Shown here in pieces: positions 10,319-19,408 of a stretch of DNA of 64,000 bases. Within the stretch, counting starts at the first letter, position 1. Every line of letters begins with the position of its first letter. The stretch covers positions 1 to 64,000 of the forward strand of contig CAWAYH010000009.1 of the NCBI GenBank assembly GCA_963786195.1, given 5' to 3'. The notes under the pieces were generated by a model. That model searched no databases. It was not told the DNA's origin and saw only the letters and a program-made list of their open reading frames with translations. The translations under genes and the position numbers were made by a program. The DNA comes from CAWAYH01 sp963786195 (GTDB taxonomy: Bacteria > Acidobacteriota > Vicinamibacteria > Vicinamibacterales > 2-12-FULL-66-21).

Positions 10319-13300
10319 CTAGCGAAACGTCACGTGCAAGTAGACGGAGTGACGGCCGTACGATTCGTTGAACGGCTTGAACGCGGCGCCGTCGATGGTG
10401 AACCGGAGAGTCGCCGGATCGCCAGTGATGGACTTGCTGATATCGTTCGCATCGAGCGTGATCGGACGCCAGTCGGTCCTGGGGCCCGACTCCTCGGCCG
10501 CGAGCAGGATCGGACCGTAGAAGATGCTGGCCACGTTCGGCTGATCCGCGACCGGCTGCATGGAGAAGTGCTGAGGCATCCGGAGCTCGATGGTGTCCTT
10601 GTCGCGCCAGCTCCGTCCGAGTGATAGGTAGGTGCCTGGCACCCCCTTCACCGACCGATCCCGTCCGTTGATCTTCACGAAAAACCCGCCGGTCGCCCAG
10701 CGTGGCACGCGAACCTTGATGTCGAACTCGCCTGTCCCTTTCACGATGAGCCGGGTTGTATCAGCGTACGGAAAGTCCGTCACCTGCTGCAGGCTCACCT
10801 TTCGCTCGCTCCAGTTGAGCGTCGAGGGCACGAACAGGTTGACGTAGAGCGTCCTGTTGTCGGCGCTCCTGAAGTAGATCGAATCCTGGAGCTTCGTGTT
10901 GCTTTCGAGCGCCGTGCCGTTGCAGCAGGTGAAGCCGTTCATGCCCGCGTTGTTGAACCGCTTCTGCGCGCCCGGGTTGAGCGGCACGTGGTACGTATTC
11001 CCGGCATCCTCTTCGGCGACCGACGCGAGGATGTGGTTGTAGAGCGCCTGCTCGTAGTGATCCATGTACTTCGCGGTCTGATCGAACATGAACAGCTGCC
11101 GGTCCAGCTTGAGCAGGTTGTACGTCGCGCACGTTTCGTTCTGGCCGCCGTTGGCGAAGCCGTTCTCCCAGAGCGTGTCCGGCTGGGCGGTGAAGCACTC
11201 GGCGTTGTTCGGGCTGCGCGCGCCGGCCACTCCTCCGATGCTGTACATGTAGCTGTGGTTGACGATCTCCCAGAAGTTCGACGCAATCTGGTAGTAGGGC
11301 ATCTCCCGCGTCATGCGGAAGGTCTCGAGTGCCCCCGTGATCTGCGGGATGTGCTGGTTGGCGTGCTTCCCGCTGATCGTATCCACGTTCCGGGCCAGCC
11401 CGTGGTCGTGACTGGCGTTGCCGAAAAAGAGATTGGTGTTGTCGAACAGCTTCGCGCACTCGAGGAATCGCCGGTCACCGGTCAGCCGGAAGAGACGCGC
11501 CATGACTTCGTTCATGCCGCCGTACTCGCCGGCGATGTAGCGGTTCCACATGCTGACCCGCGTCTCAGGGGGAAGGGCCTTGAGCCGGGCCTGGGCCCAC
11601 GCGCCCATGCCTCTTGCGATTTCCAGCGCTTTCTTGTTCCCGGCGACCTCGTAGCTGTCGAGCAGCCCGGCCAGGATTTTGTGCAGCGTGTAATAGGGCG
11701 CCCAGATCTGCGTGTCCTGCGTGCCGTAGGTCGCCCCCTTCTCCAGCATGATGAACTGGTCCGGCGGGTAGGCGCTGATGAACCCCACGCCCCAGTTCCA
11801 GTAGTCGGTGCGAATCGCTCCCGCGCGCAGGTTGGAGTCGTACCCGCTGCGACCCTGACCCGGTGGAACTGCTGTCGGGTCCGCGACGAACGGCCCGCCT
11901 TCCTTCTCGGGCTTGCCTGATTTCTGGGACAGCTCGTAGAGCGTGTCGATCAGGTAATTCATCTTCGCGAGGAAGTTCGCCCGCAGGGCCTCGTCGTACG
12001 TCGTGCTCGCGTAGGCCTGCGCAACCGCGCTGAGGTAGTGACCGCTCGCGTGCCCGCGCAGCCTCGTCGTCTGGTTGTCCCATCCTTCGAGCGGCTGCGT
12101 GCCTGCCGGCTGCGGCTGTCCGAACGCGTCCCTGAAGTTGTAGAGGAAGCGATCGGGATTCGTGGCGGCGAGCGCGCGGATGAACTTGTCCCGATTCCTG
12201 ATGAACGCCGTGTCGCGGCCCTTGGTGTCACGATCGAGCACGACCGCGCTGAGGGGAAAGGCTTCGGCCAGGCGGCTGGGAGGCGTGAGCGTCCCGACCG
12301 GCATCGTCACGATTACCGTCGCTTTCGGCTCGAAGCGCGTGCCGGGCACCCTGCCGGTCACCGTGTAGGTGCCGGGCTTCAGCACCTGGCTGTTGTCCGA
12401 CGGCGACGGCCAGATCACGCGGACTTCACTGCCCTTGGCGTTGTCGCGAAACACCGCCGGAATCGTGTACGGCAACCGCGGCAGTGTGCCCGCCACCGTT
12501 TCAACCGTGATGTCCGGGACGTGCGACAGCCGGGGGGCTAAGGGTGATTCCCGGGGGATTGCGGCAGTCGAGATCTCGGGCGGCGGCGCGCCGCGGCCCC
12601 TCGTGGACTGGCGTCCGGCCAGGCCGTTCCTTCGGATCGTGGCCACCTGCTCGTCGTTCAGCGCGATGCGATAGATTCGCACGTCGCGCAACCGCGCGTG
12701 GAGTGTGGGCGCGGTCTGCGGTTCGGAGCGACCCGCGGTCTGCGGTTCGGAGCGACCCGCGGTCTGCGGTTCTGAGCGACCAATGAAGAGGCGGTTCGCA
12801 GCAGCCGACGTCTTGCTGAGAATCTGGGCGGCGTCTACGTCGACGCCGGTCGCCTGGCTGACTCTGGCGCCGTCCAGGTAGCCGTTCAGCACACGCCCGG
12901 CGGAGTCGAGCACCACCGCGAAGTGAACCCACTGGTTTTCGAGAAACGGTCTGGCCGCGGTTTCGTGGACCTTGCCCTGAAATACCACCGACGCCCGGAA
13001 ACCGGCCGGGTTCGCCAGGGCGAACAACCGCGTCGACGGGTTCTGCCCGAAGTCGAAGAACGGTCCCGAGGCACCCGTCGGCAGGAACAGCCAGCCCGTC
13101 ACGCTGATCGCGTCTTCGCCAGCCAGCGCATCACCCGGCAGCTGGAGGTAGCTGCCATCGCCGGTCAGCAGCAGCACCCTGCGGTACTGCTCGTCGTCGA
13201 CGAACGTCGCTCCGGTTCCGCGCAGCGTCGCGTGGGCCTGGTTTCTCGACGAATCCTCGGACGTGCCGGCGAGCGCATATCGGGCCACGAGCGCGGTCTC

Positions 13301-13417
13301 GCCGATCCCGTCGAGGAACTGGTCCCCTCCCTGGGCGGGAGGATGCAGTGCGTGAACAAAGGCAACAAGGACGGTGGAGGCCGTTAGGAGAACGGCGAAG
13401 AGGACACGAGTGATCAT
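10319..13417 (-). CDS. Secreted GH127 (DUF1680) beta-L-arabinofuranosidase-like enzyme with LamG domain
   Basis: This exported glycoside hydrolase is intact. A signal peptide (ITRVLFAVLLTASTVLVAFVHA) is followed by a concanavalin/LamG-type domain at residues ~40-260 (GWLFLPTGASGPFFDFGQ, ENQWVHFAVVLD), a short Ig-like linker, and a GH127 (alpha/alpha)6 catalytic domain from ~380 onward with a beta C-terminus. The zinc/thiolate centre known from HypBA1 is visible: NETCATYN supplies the Glu and first Cys, and GFTCCNGT the vicinal Cys pair. The substrate is probably an arabinose-containing plant or microbial glycan. The ATG at 13417 is preferred because it opens directly on the signal peptide; an in-frame GTG at 13441 is the alternative. 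The LamG part contains three tandem copies of an 8-residue repeat (GRSEPQTA). Confidence 0.88.
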   Translation of the reverse strand: MITRVLFAVLLTASTVLVAFVHALHPPAQGGDQFLDGIGETALVARYALAGTSEDSSRNQAHATLRGTGATFVDDEQYRRVLLLTGDGSYLQLPGDALAGEDAISVTGWLFLPTGASGPFFDFGQNPSTRLFALANPAGFRASVVFQGKVHETAARPFLENQWVHFAVVLDSAGRVLNGYLDGARVSQATGVDVDAAQILSKTSAAANRLFIGRSEPQTAGRSEPQTAGRSEPQTAPTLHARLRDVRIYRIALNDEQVATIRRNGLAGRQSTRGRGAPPPEISTAAIPRESPLAPRLSHVPDITVETVAGTLPRLPYTIPAVFRDNAKGSEVRVIWPSPSDNSQVLKPGTYTVTGRVPGTRFEPKATVIVTMPVGTLTPPSRLAEAFPLSAVVLDRDTKGRDTAFIRNRDKFIRALAATNPDRFLYNFRDAFGQPQPAGTQPLEGWDNQTTRLRGHASGHYLSAVAQAYASTTYDEALRANFLAKMNYLIDTLYELSQKSGKPEKEGGPFVADPTAVPPGQGRSGYDSNLRAGAIRTDYWNWGVGFISAYPPDQFIMLEKGATYGTQDTQIWAPYYTLHKILAGLLDSYEVAGNKKALEIARGMGAWAQARLKALPPETRVSMWNRYIAGEYGGMNEVMARLFRLTGDRRFLECAKLFDNTNLFFGNASHDHGLARNVDTISGKHANQHIPQITGALETFRMTREMPYYQIASNFWEIVNHSYMYSIGGVAGARSPNNAECFTAQPDTLWENGFANGGQNETCATYNLLKLDRQLFMFDQTAKYMDHYEQALYNHILASVAEEDAGNTYHVPLNPGAQKRFNNAGMNGFTCCNGTALESNTKLQDSIYFRSADNRTLYVNLFVPSTLNWSERKVSLQQVTDFPYADTTRLIVKGTGEFDIKVRVPRWATGGFFVKINGRDRSVKGVPGTYLSLGRSWRDKDTIELRMPQHFSMQPVADQPNVASIFYGPILLAAEESGPRTDWRPITLDANDISKSITGDPATLRFTIDGAAFKPFNESYGRHSVYLHVTFR
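12711..12782 (-). repeat. 24-bp in-frame triplet repeat inside the GH127 gene
   Basis: Three tandem copies of a 24-bp unit (12711-12734, 12735-12758, 12759-12782) encode GRSEPQTA three times; only the last copy has substitutions. Because the unit is a multiple of three, copy-number changes would preserve the frame. It lies in a loop of the LamG domain. Confidence 0.9.
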
Positions 13418-13467
13418 GTCTCTTATTCTTATTCTCCTCACGTCCTGTCAGACAAGAAAACACCTCC

Positions 13468-14117
13468 TTATCGCCCCATAACCGGCGACGGCGCCGGCAC
13501 GGCCTCGCTGACTTCGCCAGGCGCCAGTTGCGCCATGGTCTCGGTCAGCTTGTAGGTCGAGTTCGGACGCACGTAGATCTCTTGAGTGACCGTCCGATAG
13601 CCGTCGAGGTGCAACGTGACCGCATGGCCGCCGGACGCCAGGTGCAGTCGCTGGAACGCCCCGTCGAAGTCGGCCGCAAGACCAGCATAGTACCCGTCGA
13701 TATACACTTCGGTCTGCTTCGGCGTGATCTTCGTCTGCACGTCACCGTTCGACGTCAGCGAAGAATCGTACGCTCCGTACGGATACGCATACGGATAGGC
13801 ATAGGGATAGCCCCAGGTAGTACCGGGTAGTCCGGGCCAAAGAACGGATCGTAGAAACCGCCTCTCACGATGACTCGACTGTGCGGTACTACGACGTGAC
13901 CGCGCGGTACGACGACATGCCGCTCGGGTACGCGAACCTGAGCGTGCGGCACAGCCACCTGCGCCCGCGATCCGCTGCCGACGGGCCGACCCGCTGCGCC
14001 GTTGCCGAAGTGGCCGGCGCCACGTTGCGGTGCCGCGGCGAGGGACGCCGCCAGGGCAAGTATGAACATCGCCGCCAGGATCGGCTTCCTGATGACGGTT
14101 TGAATTGATGGCCTCAT
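13468..14117 (-). CDS. Secreted PEGA-domain protein, frameshifted
   Basis: This is an exported protein of about 215 residues. The N-terminus has a signal peptide (ILAAMFILALAASLAAA), then a low-complexity Val/His/Arg segment (VPERHVVVPRGHVVVPHS) and an aromatic Tyr-Pro-rich stretch (YPYAYPYAYPYG, read after a one-base shift near 13820). The C-terminal PEGA domain runs VEVYIDGYYAGLAADFDG-like, then LHLASGGHAVTLHLDGYR. PEGA domains are surface beta-folds often found in envelope-anchored proteins. The ATG at 14117 has a GGAAGGGGGG purine tract just upstream. The frame break is in the low-complexity Tyr/Pro region and is probably a sequence error. No function can be assigned beyond an envelope location. 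Confidence 0.7.
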
Positions 14118-14304
14118 ATAGGCCCCCCTTCCGATTTGATAACTCTCTCTATCTGCTTAGACGTCGGGTGGGGCGGAGGGGAGTCAGCCTAACTCTGCCG
14201 TCCAGTATTCGTGGGAGCTCGTCCTTGAAGAAACGCGACGTGTAGCGAGTAAACTATCCAGCCTCAGCCGCGTCGAACATCAGCATAGCGATGAGGCAGC
14301 AGCA

Positions 14305-16795
14305 ATGAATCTGAAACTCGCGTTGCGTCGGCTCTTCAAGACTCCACTCATCAGCGGCGTCGCAATCCTGTCGCTGGCGCTTGGCATTGGCGCAAACGCC
14401 GCGATCTTCTCGCTCTTCGATCAGGCATTGCTGCGATCGCTACCGGTGCCACGGCCCGAGGAGCTCGTGAACTTCTCGTCGCCAGGTCCCAAGCCGGGAT
14501 CGAATTCCTGCGGGCAGGCCGGCAGCTGCGACTCGGTGTTCAGTTACCCGATGTTCCGGGATCTGGAGCGGGCCCAGACGGTCTTCACCGGGATCGCGAC
14601 TCACGTATCGTTCCCTGCCAACCTCGCTTACCAGGGCAAGGCCATGAGCGGCGGGGGCATGCTCGTGTCGGGGTCCTACTTCCCGATGCTCAGCCTGCAG
14701 CCGGCGCTCGGGCGCCTGCTCGACACCAATGACGATCGTGACGATCGGCGGCCACTCTGTCGTTGTCCTCAGCCACGCCTATTGGGCGACTCGCCTCGGC
14801 GCCGATCCGGGCGTTCTCAACAAGACGCTGGTCGTCAACAGCCACGGCATGACGATCGTGGGGGTCGCGCCGCGGGGATTCAACAGCACGACGCTCGGTG
14901 CGGAGCCGGCCGTGTTCGTGCCCGTCACGATGCGGGGGTTGATGATCCCCGGGTGGAACGCGTTGGCCGACCGGAGGGCCTATTGGGCGTATCTGTTTGC
15001 GCGCCTGAAGCCGGGCGTGTCGATCGCCCAGGCAGGCCCTGCCATCAACGGGGTCTACCGTCCGATCATCAACGATGTCGAAGCGCCGCTTCAGAAGGGC
15101 ATGAGCGAGCAGACGATGGCCGGGTTCCGCGCCAAGGCACTCGTCCTCGGCGACGGCAGGCGCGGCCAGAGCTCCTTTCACAGCGAGGCCAGGACACCGC
15201 TGATCCTGCTCTTCTCGATCACCGGGATCGTCCTGCTGATCGCGTGTGCAAATATCGCCAATCTTCTGCTGGCGCGAGGCGCCGGGCGAGCGAGCGAGAT
15301 GGCCGTGCGCCTCTCGCTCGGCGCGAGCCGGCGGCAACTGCTCGTCCAGCTGCTCACAGAATCAAGCGTGCTGGCAGTGCTGGGCGGAATCGCCGGACTG
15401 ACCGTCGCGCGCTTGACGCTGTCGCTCATCGCGTCGCTGCTTCCGCCAGACGGGTCGGGCTCGCTGCATTTCGAGCTGGAGCCGAACGTCGTGCTCTTCG
15501 CAGCGGGACTCTCGATCGCGACGGGGTTCCTGTTTGGACTGTTCCCCGCGCTTCACAGCTCGCGGCCAAATCTGATTTCGGCGATCAAGGCGCAGGCCGG
15601 CCAGCCGTCCGGCGCCAGAGCCGCTGCGAGGTTCCGTACCACGCTCGTCACCACGCAAATCGCCCTGTCGATGGCCCTGCTCATTTCTGCCGGCCTGTTC
15701 ATCAGGAGCCTGATGAACGTGAGCCGCGTGGATCTCGGGTTGAACGCCGACCACGTGGTCACCTTCGGCGTGTCCCCGCACTTGAACGGCTACAGCGTGC
15801 CGCGAGCGCGTGGGCTCTTCGAGCGAGTGGAGGACGAACTGGCGGCGCTGCCCGGCGTCACGGGCGTTGCGACGTCCATGGTTCCGCTCCTATCGGGGAG
15901 CAGCTGGGGCACCAGCGTGTCGGTCCAGGGCTTCGAGCGAGGTCCGGACGTCGACACGCACGCCTTTTTCAACGAAGTCAGTCCCGGCTTCTTCCGCACG
16001 CTTGGAATCCCGCTGATGTCGGGACGGGAGTTCACGGCCGCCGACGCGTCCAACGCGCCGAAGGTCGTCATCGTCAACGAAGCCTTTGCCAGGAAGTTCA
16101 ACCTGGGACGTGACGGCGTGGGCAAGCGGATGTCGACCGGTGGACGGGAGCTCGACCTCGAGATCGTCGGGATCGTCCAGAACGCGAAGTACAGCGACGT
16201 GCGCCAGGAGCCCCCTCCGATCTTCTTCCGGCCGAACCGGCAGAGCGAGATGCTGGCGACGATCAACTTCTACGTCAGGACGTCGGTCGATCCGGACCAG
16301 GTGTTCCGCGCGGCGCCTGGTGTCCTGGCGCGGCTCGATCCCAACCTGCCGCTCGAGAACGTGAAAACCCTGCCCCAGCAGGTGCGGGAGAGCGTGTTCC
16401 TGGATCGGCTGGTCAGCACGCTGGCAACGGCATTCGCGGTGCTGGCGACTCTGCTGGCGGCCGTTGGCCTCTACGGTGTACTCGCGTACACCGTCGCGCA
16501 GCGCACGCGCGAGATTGGCCTTCGCATGGCGTTCGGCGCCGACGCCGCGCGCATGCGGTTCATGATCCTCAAACAGGTGGCCTGGATGACGCTCGTCGGC
16601 GGCGCCATCGGGGTCGTCGGTGCCTATTTCCTCGGCAGGGGCGCGGAGGCGCTGCTGTTCGAGCTCAAGGCCCACGATCCGGTCGTCATCGCCCTGTCGG
16701 TGATCATTCTCACCGCCGTGGCCTTCAGCGCCGGGTACATTCCGGCGTCCCGCGCGTCACGTGTGGATCCGATGCAGGCGCTGCGATATGAATAA
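14305..16795 (+). CDS. ADOP permease 2 (FtsX/MacB-like), one frameshift
   Basis: This is a second ADOP of about 830 residues without the long PadR-linked N-terminal extension: it starts MNLKLALRRLFKTPLISGV and enters the first helix at once. The FtsX blocks are IAILSLALGIGANAAIFSLF-like, LIACANIANLLLARGAGR with RLSLGASRRQLL, and in the second half GLYGVLAYTVAQRTREIGLRMAFG, ending ASRVDPMQALRYE. A single frame break near 14735 separates LLDTNDD from VTIGGHSVVVLSHAYW; both sides are conserved. No PadR gene and no ATPase are adjacent. Like the others it is probably an orphan MacB-type inner-membrane protein of unproven function. Confidence 0.82.
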
Positions 16796-16852
16796 CGGCG
16801 TGCGGTAGCCCTGCCGTACCCCTCTGCGACCGCTGCCCGGCCCAAGGTCCGG

Positions 16853-16872
16853 AACTCGGTCCGGACCGAGTT
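16853..16872. repeat. 20-bp perfect palindrome, left copy
   Basis: AACTCGGTCCGGACCGAGTT is a perfect 20-bp palindrome 30 bp before the DinB start. The identical sequence recurs just after the gene at 17432, and similarity extends about 10 bp to each side (a GGAACTCGG lead-in and a GCAGATTCTG trailer). It could be a dyad operator, a hairpin or a cassette end. Confidence 0.9.
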
Positions 16873-16901
16873 GCAGATTCTGCTACCAACGGAGCCCGCA
16901 A

Positions 16902-17414
16902 ATGCCCCCAGAACTCGACGGCCAGGGCGTCCTCGCTGCGTGGCAGACGAGCAGCCGCGTCACCGCCCGCTTCATCGGGCAGCTGCCTGCATCCTTGTGG
17001 CGTGCAGCGATTCCGGGGGCGCCGACCCGAACGGTGCGGGCGATCTGCGCGCACCTCCACAACTCGCGCTGCAGCTGGGTCAAGACGCTCGGCGCGGAGC
17101 ACGGCATTCCTGGCATCGCGCGCGTGGATCACCGAAAGGTCACGCGTCAACAACTCCTCACGGCCCTCAAACACAGCGAGCGAGGCATCGCTGACCTCCT
17201 GGAACTGGGTCTTCGGCACGGCGGGCGCCTTCCCCCGTCGAAGGGCTACGTCTGGCGCAACCTCGCCCTGGACGTCGCGCACGTGCTCACGTACTTCGTC
17301 GCGCATGAGGGTCATCACCGTGGCCAGATCGTCCTCGTCGCTCGCCAGCTGGATAAGCGCCTCCCGTCTGAGGTGACGGCGGGTCTCTGGGACTGGCGCA
17401 CGCGTCAGCGCTGA
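16902..17414 (+). CDS. DinB-family four-helix metalloprotein
   Basis: This 170-residue cytoplasmic protein has the DinB/YfiT fold. The helical bundle carries the three-His metal site typical of the family: a His in CAHLHNSR on helix 2, and His residues in the C-terminal signature VAHEGHHRGQIVLVARQL. Family members bind Zn or Ni; many are thiol-dependent transferases or hydrolases in stress or detoxification pathways, and the substrate here is unknown. The gene stands alone and is bracketed within 60 bp on both sides by identical 20-bp palindromes, unlike any neighbour. The ATG lies 9 nt after a CCAACGGAG leader. The reading is intact. Confidence 0.85.
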   Translation: MPPELDGQGVLAAWQTSSRVTARFIGQLPASLWRAAIPGAPTRTVRAICAHLHNSRCSWVKTLGAEHGIPGIARVDHRKVTRQQLLTALKHSERGIADLLELGLRHGGRLPPSKGYVWRNLALDVAHVLTYFVAHEGHHRGQIVLVARQLDKRLPSEVTAGLWDWRTRQR

Positions 17415-17431
17415 GGCAGGCTGGACCTGGG

Positions 17432-17451
17432 AACTCGGTCCGGACCGAGTT
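17432..17451. repeat. 20-bp perfect palindrome, right copy
   Basis: This is an exact copy of the palindrome at 16853-16872, starting 18 bp after the DinB stop codon. The shared trailer reads GCAGATTTTG here and GCAGATTCTG in the left copy, and both copies have the same orientation. The bracketed unit is about 600 bp. Confidence 0.9.
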
Positions 17452-17549
17452 TGCAGATTTTGCCCACGTTCGCCACCCGTATTCCTGGCTCCAGTTGGGG
17501 CCGAAACTAGAGAATGCCCACGTTTGCTTTGCCAGGCGCAGGAGGGACC

Positions 17550-18290
17550 GTGAAGCTCCGACTCTTCGTGCTGATCCTGTTCGTATCGGCTCAACCCGCC
17601 TTCGCACAAATCCCGGTCACCGGCCCCAGCACGCTGAACGTCACTGGGGACGCTGCGGTGAACGTCGTGCCCGATCGAGTCCGGTTGTTCATGGGGGTCG
17701 AGTCCCGAGACAAGAACCTACTGGCGGCGAAAGCGGAGAACGACGCGGGGATCAAGAAGGTGATCGCGGCTGCGCGCGCCATGAACATCCCGCCTGGGGA
17801 CATTCAGACCGACTTCGTCCAGGTCGAGCTGGATTACGACAACTCGGGAACGCTCATCGACTACTACAAGGTCACGAAGGACGTGCAGGTCCTGCTCCGG
17901 AACGTCGAGCAATTCGAGGAGCTCCTCAGCCAGGTGCTGCTGGCCGGCGCCAACCACATCTACGATGTGGAATTCAGCACGTCCGAGCTTCGGAAGCATC
18001 GGGATGCCGCGCGGGCGCTCGCCGTCAAGGCGGCACAGGAGAAAGCGAACGATCTCGCGGCGGCTGCCGGCTTGAAGGTCGTCGGGACGCCGATTGCCGT
18101 GAGTGCCTACAGCTACGGGGGCGGGGCATCGTATGGACGCTGGCACGGTCGCGGGTACGGCGGGATGTCGCAGAACGTCGTGCAGAACTCCGGATCCGGA
18201 GGGGATGGAATCGGCGCCGAAGGCACCGTCGCCCTGGGGAAGATCAGCATCACCGCAAGCGTCTCGATGTCGTTTCACTTGCAACGGTAA
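17550..18290 (+). CDS. SIMPL/DUF541 (YggE-like) periplasmic protein
   Basis: This is an exported SIMPL-domain protein of 246 residues. The GTG at 17550 follows a GGAGGG Shine-Dalgarno and opens on a signal peptide (MKLRLFVLILFVSAQPAFA, cleaved before QIPVTG); a longer reading from 17514 lacks a ribosome site. Conserved blocks are LNVTGDAAVNVVPDRVRLFMGV, the QTDFVQVEL segment and the FSTSELRKHRDAARALAVKAA helix, followed by KANDLAAAAGLKVVG. A Gly/Tyr-rich loop (YSYGGGASYGRWHGRGYGG) interrupts the last third. YggE relatives form periplasmic rings and are linked to oxidative-stress tolerance; the function here is inferred only. A lipoprotein esterase follows closely on the same strand. Confidence 0.85.
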   Translation: MKLRLFVLILFVSAQPAFAQIPVTGPSTLNVTGDAAVNVVPDRVRLFMGVESRDKNLLAAKAENDAGIKKVIAAARAMNIPPGDIQTDFVQVELDYDNSGTLIDYYKVTKDVQVLLRNVEQFEELLSQVLLAGANHIYDVEFSTSELRKHRDAARALAVKAAQEKANDLAAAAGLKVVGTPIAVSAYSYGGGASYGRWHGRGYGGMSQNVVQNSGSGGDGIGAEGTVALGKISITASVSMSFHLQR

Positions 18291-18328
18291 GGAAGCGCGG
18301 ACGCGCCATTCACCTCAACTTCATTGGA

Positions 18329-19045
18329 TTGCTCGGCCTGATCGTCGCCACCGCTGGCTGCAATCGGCAGCCCGCGCTCGTGACGATCGTCCACGGCGGG
18401 AGCGGCCCACCGACGATCGTGATGCTCCACGGTTATGGTTCGGCGGCCGAGGAGTGGGCGCCCTTCACGAAGACCATGCAATGGCCCGCAACTGGACGCT
18501 TCGTGTTCCCGCAAGCCCCGGAGACCACGGTCCCACCCGAAGGGCCGATTGGTGGACGAGGCTGGTGGCGACTCGACCTGGCGGCGCACATTCCGCCGGG
18601 CCAAACAATACCGGACCTGTCCGGGACGCGGCCGCCGGGGTTGCAGCGCGCTGCCGACATGGTCGGGCAATTGCTGGCCGACACACGAACGGTTCCCCGG
18701 GGGCCTGTGGTCCTCGGGGGGTTCTCGCAAGGCGCCATGGTGGCGAGTGAAGTGGCGTTCCGATCGAACGTCAGGCTCTCGGCGCTCGTGATCCTCTCTG
18801 GCACCCTCGTGGACGAACCGTCGTGGGAGAATCACTTCCGCGAGCGCCAGAGTCTCCCGGTCTTTCTGGCGCATGGACGCAGGGACCCGGTTCTTCCGTT
18901 CGCGATCGCCGATCGCTATCGGCAGAAGCTCGAGGCGGCCGGTGTTCGCGTCACCTGGTGCCCCTTTGAGGGCGGGCACGAGGTTCCGGCGACGGTGGTG
19001 GTCGCCCTGAACGAGTTCCTCGCGCAGCTGCAGCTCGATCGATGA
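18329..19045 (+). CDS. Lipoprotein phospholipase/carboxylesterase (alpha/beta hydrolase)
   Basis: This is an alpha/beta hydrolase of the phospholipase/carboxylesterase family, probably anchored as a lipoprotein (LIVATAGC lipobox, Cys then NRQ). The oxyanion segment is VMLHGYGSAAEEW, the nucleophile elbow is GGFSQGAM (catalytic Ser), the acid lies in AHGRRDPVLPF (Asp), and the catalytic His is in FEGGHEVP. The start is uncertain: a basic n-region (RKRGRAIHLN) precedes the hydrophobic core in frame but has no ATG or GTG, so I give TTG 18329; the true start may be up to 45 bp earlier, where a GGAAG follows the SIMPL stop. The close spacing suggests cotranscription with the SIMPL gene. The substrate is a short-chain ester; its identity is unknown. 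Confidence 0.8.
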   Translation: MLGLIVATAGCNRQPALVTIVHGGSGPPTIVMLHGYGSAAEEWAPFTKTMQWPATGRFVFPQAPETTVPPEGPIGGRGWWRLDLAAHIPPGQTIPDLSGTRPPGLQRAADMVGQLLADTRTVPRGPVVLGGFSQGAMVASEVAFRSNVRLSALVILSGTLVDEPSWENHFRERQSLPVFLAHGRRDPVLPFAIADRYRQKLEAAGVRVTWCPFEGGHEVPATVVVALNEFLAQLQLDR

Positions 19046-19251
19046 GGCCCGGCCTGGCTCCGCGATGGCCGGTATAGCCGTTGGGATTCTTCCGATGGTG
19101 GTATTGCCTCACGTGCGGCAAGAGCCCGCAGCTCCCGCGAACGGCGCTCGGTCGATTCAGCCTCCTCGGATCGCAGGGCATGATAATCAAGATGCGCTGA
19201 GTCCAAGGGCCTTTCGTCCCATCGAAATGCTCGGTCGACTCAGAACCGCGT

Positions 19252-19280
19252 TTGACACCCATCCCGGTCGAAGGTACCCT
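19252..19280 (+). promoter_or_regulatory. Sigma-70 promoter of terC
   Basis: TTGACA (19252-19257), a 17-bp spacer and TACCCT (19275-19280) fit a housekeeping promoter. The predicted start at about 19287 coincides with the first base pair of the riboswitch stem, so promoter and aptamer support each other. Confidence 0.65.
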
Positions 19281-19285
19281 GACAC

Positions 19286-19391
19286 CTGGTAGGGAGTAGC
19301 GGCCCGCACGCGCGGGTGGATCCGGTCGTCAACACAGAGCAATCGCTCTCGGCCGCATCCGGCGATCACACTCACCCAGCGAGACTACCGC
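19286..19391 (+). promoter_or_regulatory. yybP-ykoY (Mn2+) riboswitch upstream of terC
   Basis: The leader has the yybP-ykoY hallmarks in order: closing stem GGTAG (19288-19292) pairing with CTACC (19385-19389); the conserved GGGAGTAGC (19292-19300); a hairpin CCCGC/GCGGG with ACGC loop (19303-19316); the conserved GTCAACA (19328-19334); a hairpin AGAGC/GCTCT with AATC loop (19336-19349); CCGGCGA (19359-19365); and the 3' GCGAGAC (19379-19385). This class senses Mn2+ and commonly controls TerC/Alx-type and other Mn exporters. The Shine-Dalgarno GGGAGG starts 7 nt after the closing stem, so translational control is plausible. Confidence 0.75.
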
Positions 19392-19408
19392 GAGCCCGGG
19401 AGGCCGTG

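Noticed and set aside
19316..19408. N-terminal 31 codons of terC from ATG 19316
   Set aside because: This segment folds as the yybP-ykoY aptamer, lacks a ribosome site, and precedes a better GTG start with GGGAGG.
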